A DNA stretch of 16,257 bases from DMER01 sp003451645 (GTDB lineage: Bacteria; Pseudomonadota; Alphaproteobacteria; Micropepsales; Micropepsaceae), in NCBI GenBank assembly GCA_031976175.1, contig DALYLR010000055.1, forward strand, positions 1 through 16,257. Direction: 5' to 3'. This document shows, one piece after another, positions 14,745 to 16,257 of this stretch (position 1 is its first letter; each line of letters starts with the position of its first letter). Both the position numbers and the translations under genes were made by a program. The notes below the pieces were generated by a model, which saw nothing but the letters and a program-made list of their open reading frames with translations, searched no databases and had not been told where the DNA came from.

Positions 14745-14992
14745 TTTGCTCTGACGTGGCGCAGGCGCCCGGCGCGACCCAGGCGCAAGGCCGCCAAGGG
14801 GTCGGCCGGATCGAAGCGGGTGACGCGCCCAGCCCGCACATCAGCCTCAGAGTCTCTTAGCTTCGCCCGCACAGCGTTTTCATTCCGCTTGAACCACTGA
14901 TCGGTCTGCGCATCTGTCAAGACCGCTTCCTCTGGGTCGAGGGGCACAGATACGGATTTGTGTCTCTTGGGATTTGATTGCGCCTTTGTCAT
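14741..14992 (-). CDS. antitoxin of the adjacent ParE-like toxin
   Basis: The 83-residue product from ATG 14990-14992 is assigned as antitoxin mainly by position: it lies directly upstream of the toxin, overlaps it by four bases and has a fitting size. A Lys/Arg-rich N-terminus (KAQSNPKRHKSVSVPLDPEEAVL) could form the DNA-binding strand of a ribbon-helix-helix fold. The segment DQWFKRNENAVRAKLRDSEADVRAGRVTRFDPADPLAALRLG resembles the C-terminal toxin-neutralising tails of ParD-like antitoxins, with AGRV..FDP. I do not recognise the exact family. An alternative TTG start at 15035-15037 has a better Shine-Dalgarno (AGGGAA, five bases away) and would add 15 residues; the ATG has none. Such antitoxins usually repress their own promoter, which would lie just upstream. 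Confidence 0.75.
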   Translation of the reverse strand: MTKAQSNPKRHKSVSVPLDPEEAVLTDAQTDQWFKRNENAVRAKLRDSEADVRAGRVTRFDPADPLAALRLGRAGRLRHVRAK

Positions 14993-15153
14993 GATTGGAA
15001 GAGGATACCACAATGGCGCGGTTTTTGGTCCATTCAATTTTGTTCCCTCACACTGGTGCGCGGTGTTGGCGGCGGGGTAGCAGAGGGGTTTGTCATCCCA
15101 ACCAAGGGAGGCGCGGCATGCGGGCTTAAGATCTGGCGCGTGAGGCCCCCACC

Positions 15154-15186
15154 CCCAGCCTGTATCCGTAGCGGATACTGGCTGGG
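15154..15186. repeat. long near-perfect hairpin downstream of the small secreted protein gene
   Basis: The arms CCCAGCCTGTATCCG (15154-15168) and CGGATACTGGCTGGG (15172-15186) pair at 14 of 15 positions (one T-T mismatch) around a 3-base loop. A second small hairpin, CCCCA-AAA-TGGGG, follows at 15192-15204. Together they lie 29-79 bases past the stop of the minus-strand gene ending at 15233 and upstream of the antitoxin. They could stabilise the 3' end of that mRNA or block read-through, or be a dispersed repeat. No T-run follows on either strand. Confidence 0.6.
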
Positions 15187-15232
15187 ACCGACCCCAAAAT
15201 GGGGGAGGATGAGGATTTGCTCCGTCTGCGGA

Positions 15233-15619
15233 TTACATCCCAGCCTTGATCTCGACCGCGATTTTTTGGTTGTTGGCGTCCATCTGTTCCCACTTGTCAC
15301 CAGCCTTTTTGCCGCCGCCCACGAACTCCGAGCATTGCGGTTTCACACCGCCTTCAGGAGCCTTGGCGCCCGCGGGCAGGACAACCGTCAAGCAAATCTT
15401 CTTGCCGCCGTCGGTCAATTCCCAGGTCGCGTTGGCGTCCTCACCCTTTGGGTTCTTGATCTTGACGCTCTTGTCCGCCTTGAACCAGTAGCTGGTCACT
15501 GCCTTGTCCTTATCGGTGACGAGGACGGTGTTGCCATAGGTGCCCTCCATCGGGTCCATGGCGAAAGCGGCCGCAGAGGTGATGAGCGCCGCGGTGGCGG
15601 CGATTACGGTATTGCGCAT
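15233..15619 (-). CDS. small secreted protein of unknown function
   Basis: The 128-residue product has a clear Sec signal peptide (MRNTVIAATAALITSAAAFA, cleavage after residue 20). The mature protein is about 108 residues, Lys- and Gly-rich, and predicted to be mostly beta strand: GTYGNTVLVTDKDK, SYWFKADKSVKI, ATWELTDGGKKICLTV, QKIAVEIKAG. Two cysteines (in KKICLTV and KPQCSEF) could form a disulfide in the periplasm. I recognise no enzyme motif; similar short secreted proteins are common in alphaproteobacteria and are annotated as hypothetical. GGGGAG lies about nine bases before ATG 15617-15619. The gene is divergent from the PAS protein gene to its right, with about 80-140 bp between starts. 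Confidence 0.75.
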   Translation of the reverse strand: MRNTVIAATAALITSAAAFAMDPMEGTYGNTVLVTDKDKAVTSYWFKADKSVKIKNPKGEDANATWELTDGGKKICLTVVLPAGAKAPEGGVKPQCSEFVGGGKKAGDKWEQMDANNQKIAVEIKAGM

Positions 15620-15698
15620 TGTTCAATTCTCCCCAAGGCCGCAGCGTTGTGGTTGATCAGCGGGTGCCGGGCCGTGCCGTCTCGTATCAGCCGCGAAA

Positions 15699-16257
15699 AT
15701 GGCGGAAACGTGGCAATGGTTTACGCGGTGGCAAGGCTGTCTGTGGTTTGCTCTTGGTCTCATGAGTACCCGGGACGTTGTGTGGCTCTATATGGGGATG
15801 CTGATCGCGGTGGGCCTGGCCCTCGGCGTCATGCTCGTCGCCGCGCCGCGCGCGCTGATCGAGGCTATCCCCGGGCCACTGGGGCTGGCGCTGGCTGGTC
15901 TGATGGCCGTGGTCATGCTGGCCTTCATCGACACGCTGCGCCGTCTTGATTTGCTGGAGACGCATGCAAGCGGGGTCGCCCATGTCAAGGCGGATTTGGA
16001 GGCCTCGGTCCGGGCACTGCAGCATCGCCAGCGCGAGCTCGTCGCCTCCGAGCAGCGGTTCCGCGGTCTCGTGGATGCGCAAGGCGATGTGATCTTGCGC
16101 AAAGCCGCCGATGGGCGGCTGACCTTTGTGAATGATGCGTTTTGTATCGTGTTTGGCGTGACCCGCGATCAGGTCATCGGGCAGCGCTTGTCGATTGAGG
16201 CGCATCCGGATGAAAGCGGGGCGCCCAATGCCTATGCCCCCTCCGGCGGACAGCCGC
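15699..16257 (+). CDS. membrane-anchored PAS-domain protein, probable sensor histidine kinase (partial, 5' part only)
   Basis: An open frame with no stop runs off the right edge, giving 186 residues so far. It holds two hydrophobic segments (WLYMGMLIAVGLALGVMLVA and LGLALAGLMAVVMLAFI), a helical linker likely to form a coiled coil (HVKADLEASVRALQHRQRELVASEQRF), then a PAS domain (FRGLVDAQGDVILRKAADG, LTFVNDAFCIVFGVTRDQVIGQRL). This order is typical of alphaproteobacterial membrane-bound PAS histidine kinases, but no kinase domain lies in the window, so a diguanylate cyclase is also possible. The start is uncertain: ATG 15699 (MAETWQW) and ATG 15762 (MSTRDVVW) are both in frame and neither has a good ribosome site. 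Confidence 0.75.
   Translation, partial: MAETWQWFTRWQGCLWFALGLMSTRDVVWLYMGMLIAVGLALGVMLVAAPRALIEAIPGPLGLALAGLMAVVMLAFIDTLRRLDLLETHASGVAHVKADLEASVRALQHRQRELVASEQRFRGLVDAQGDVILRKAADGRLTFVNDAFCIVFGVTRDQVIGQRLSIEAHPDESGAPNAYAPSGGQP

Noticed and set aside
14978..15949. 323-residue plus-strand open frame
   Set aside because: It runs antisense through the small secreted protein, crosses the hairpin region and continues out of frame into the PAS protein. No domain is seen, and the secreted and PAS frames are far better supported.
15687..16205. 172-residue minus-strand open frame
   Set aside because: It is antisense to the PAS-domain protein and rich in His, Gln and Arg with no recognisable domain.

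Overview
This GC-rich window reads as a chromosomal core segment of an alphaproteobacterium, plausibly from the Hyphomicrobiales/Caulobacterales side of the class. The gene order hrcA-rph-rdgB-hemW, the divergent lppC/rsmI pair with yraN and gshB, an alphaproteobacterial-type sigma-32 promoter candidate before grpE, and the protein sequences all fit this. No rRNA, tRNA, CRISPR array, transposase or phage gene is visible.

Left part (1-3506): the C-terminal tail of a Gly/Cys-rich protein at the edge, then grpE (-), a TPR-caspase gene (+) and hrcA (-). hrcA and grpE are usually adjacent and co-transcribed in alphaproteobacteria. Here an oppositely oriented secreted caspase-like gene separates them, and grpE has its own candidate heat-shock promoter. 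The caspase gene is broken by a frameshift that places the catalytic His and Cys in different frames.

Middle (3635-13091): rph, rdgB and hemW form a tight + strand operon (1-nt gap, then ATGA overlap). The lipoprotein gene lppC converges on hemW and diverges from rsmI with only 34 bp between start codons. rsmI and yraN overlap by GTGA and are followed by a two-BON-domain lipoprotein, a SirB1-type transglutaminase-fold/TPR protein, gshB and comM (yifB). The set rsmI / lppC(lpoA) / yraN / BON lipoprotein mirrors the E. coli yraL-yraM-yraN-diaA-yraP(dolP) locus and suggests an old envelope-maintenance neighbourhood; diaA is absent.

Right part (13133-16257): a four-helix DUF4345-like membrane protein, an iron-type superoxide dismutase (-), a ParE-type toxin with its upstream antitoxin (-), a small secreted protein of unknown function (-), and the start of a membrane-anchored PAS protein (+) that runs off the window. 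The spacers here carry several strong hairpins and a repeat-like segment, so this is the most accessory-looking part.

I see no clearly new multi-gene system. The points most worth checking are the split caspase and its insertion between hrcA and grpE, the toxin-antitoxin island with its flanking hairpins, and the extended DolP-like lipoprotein.
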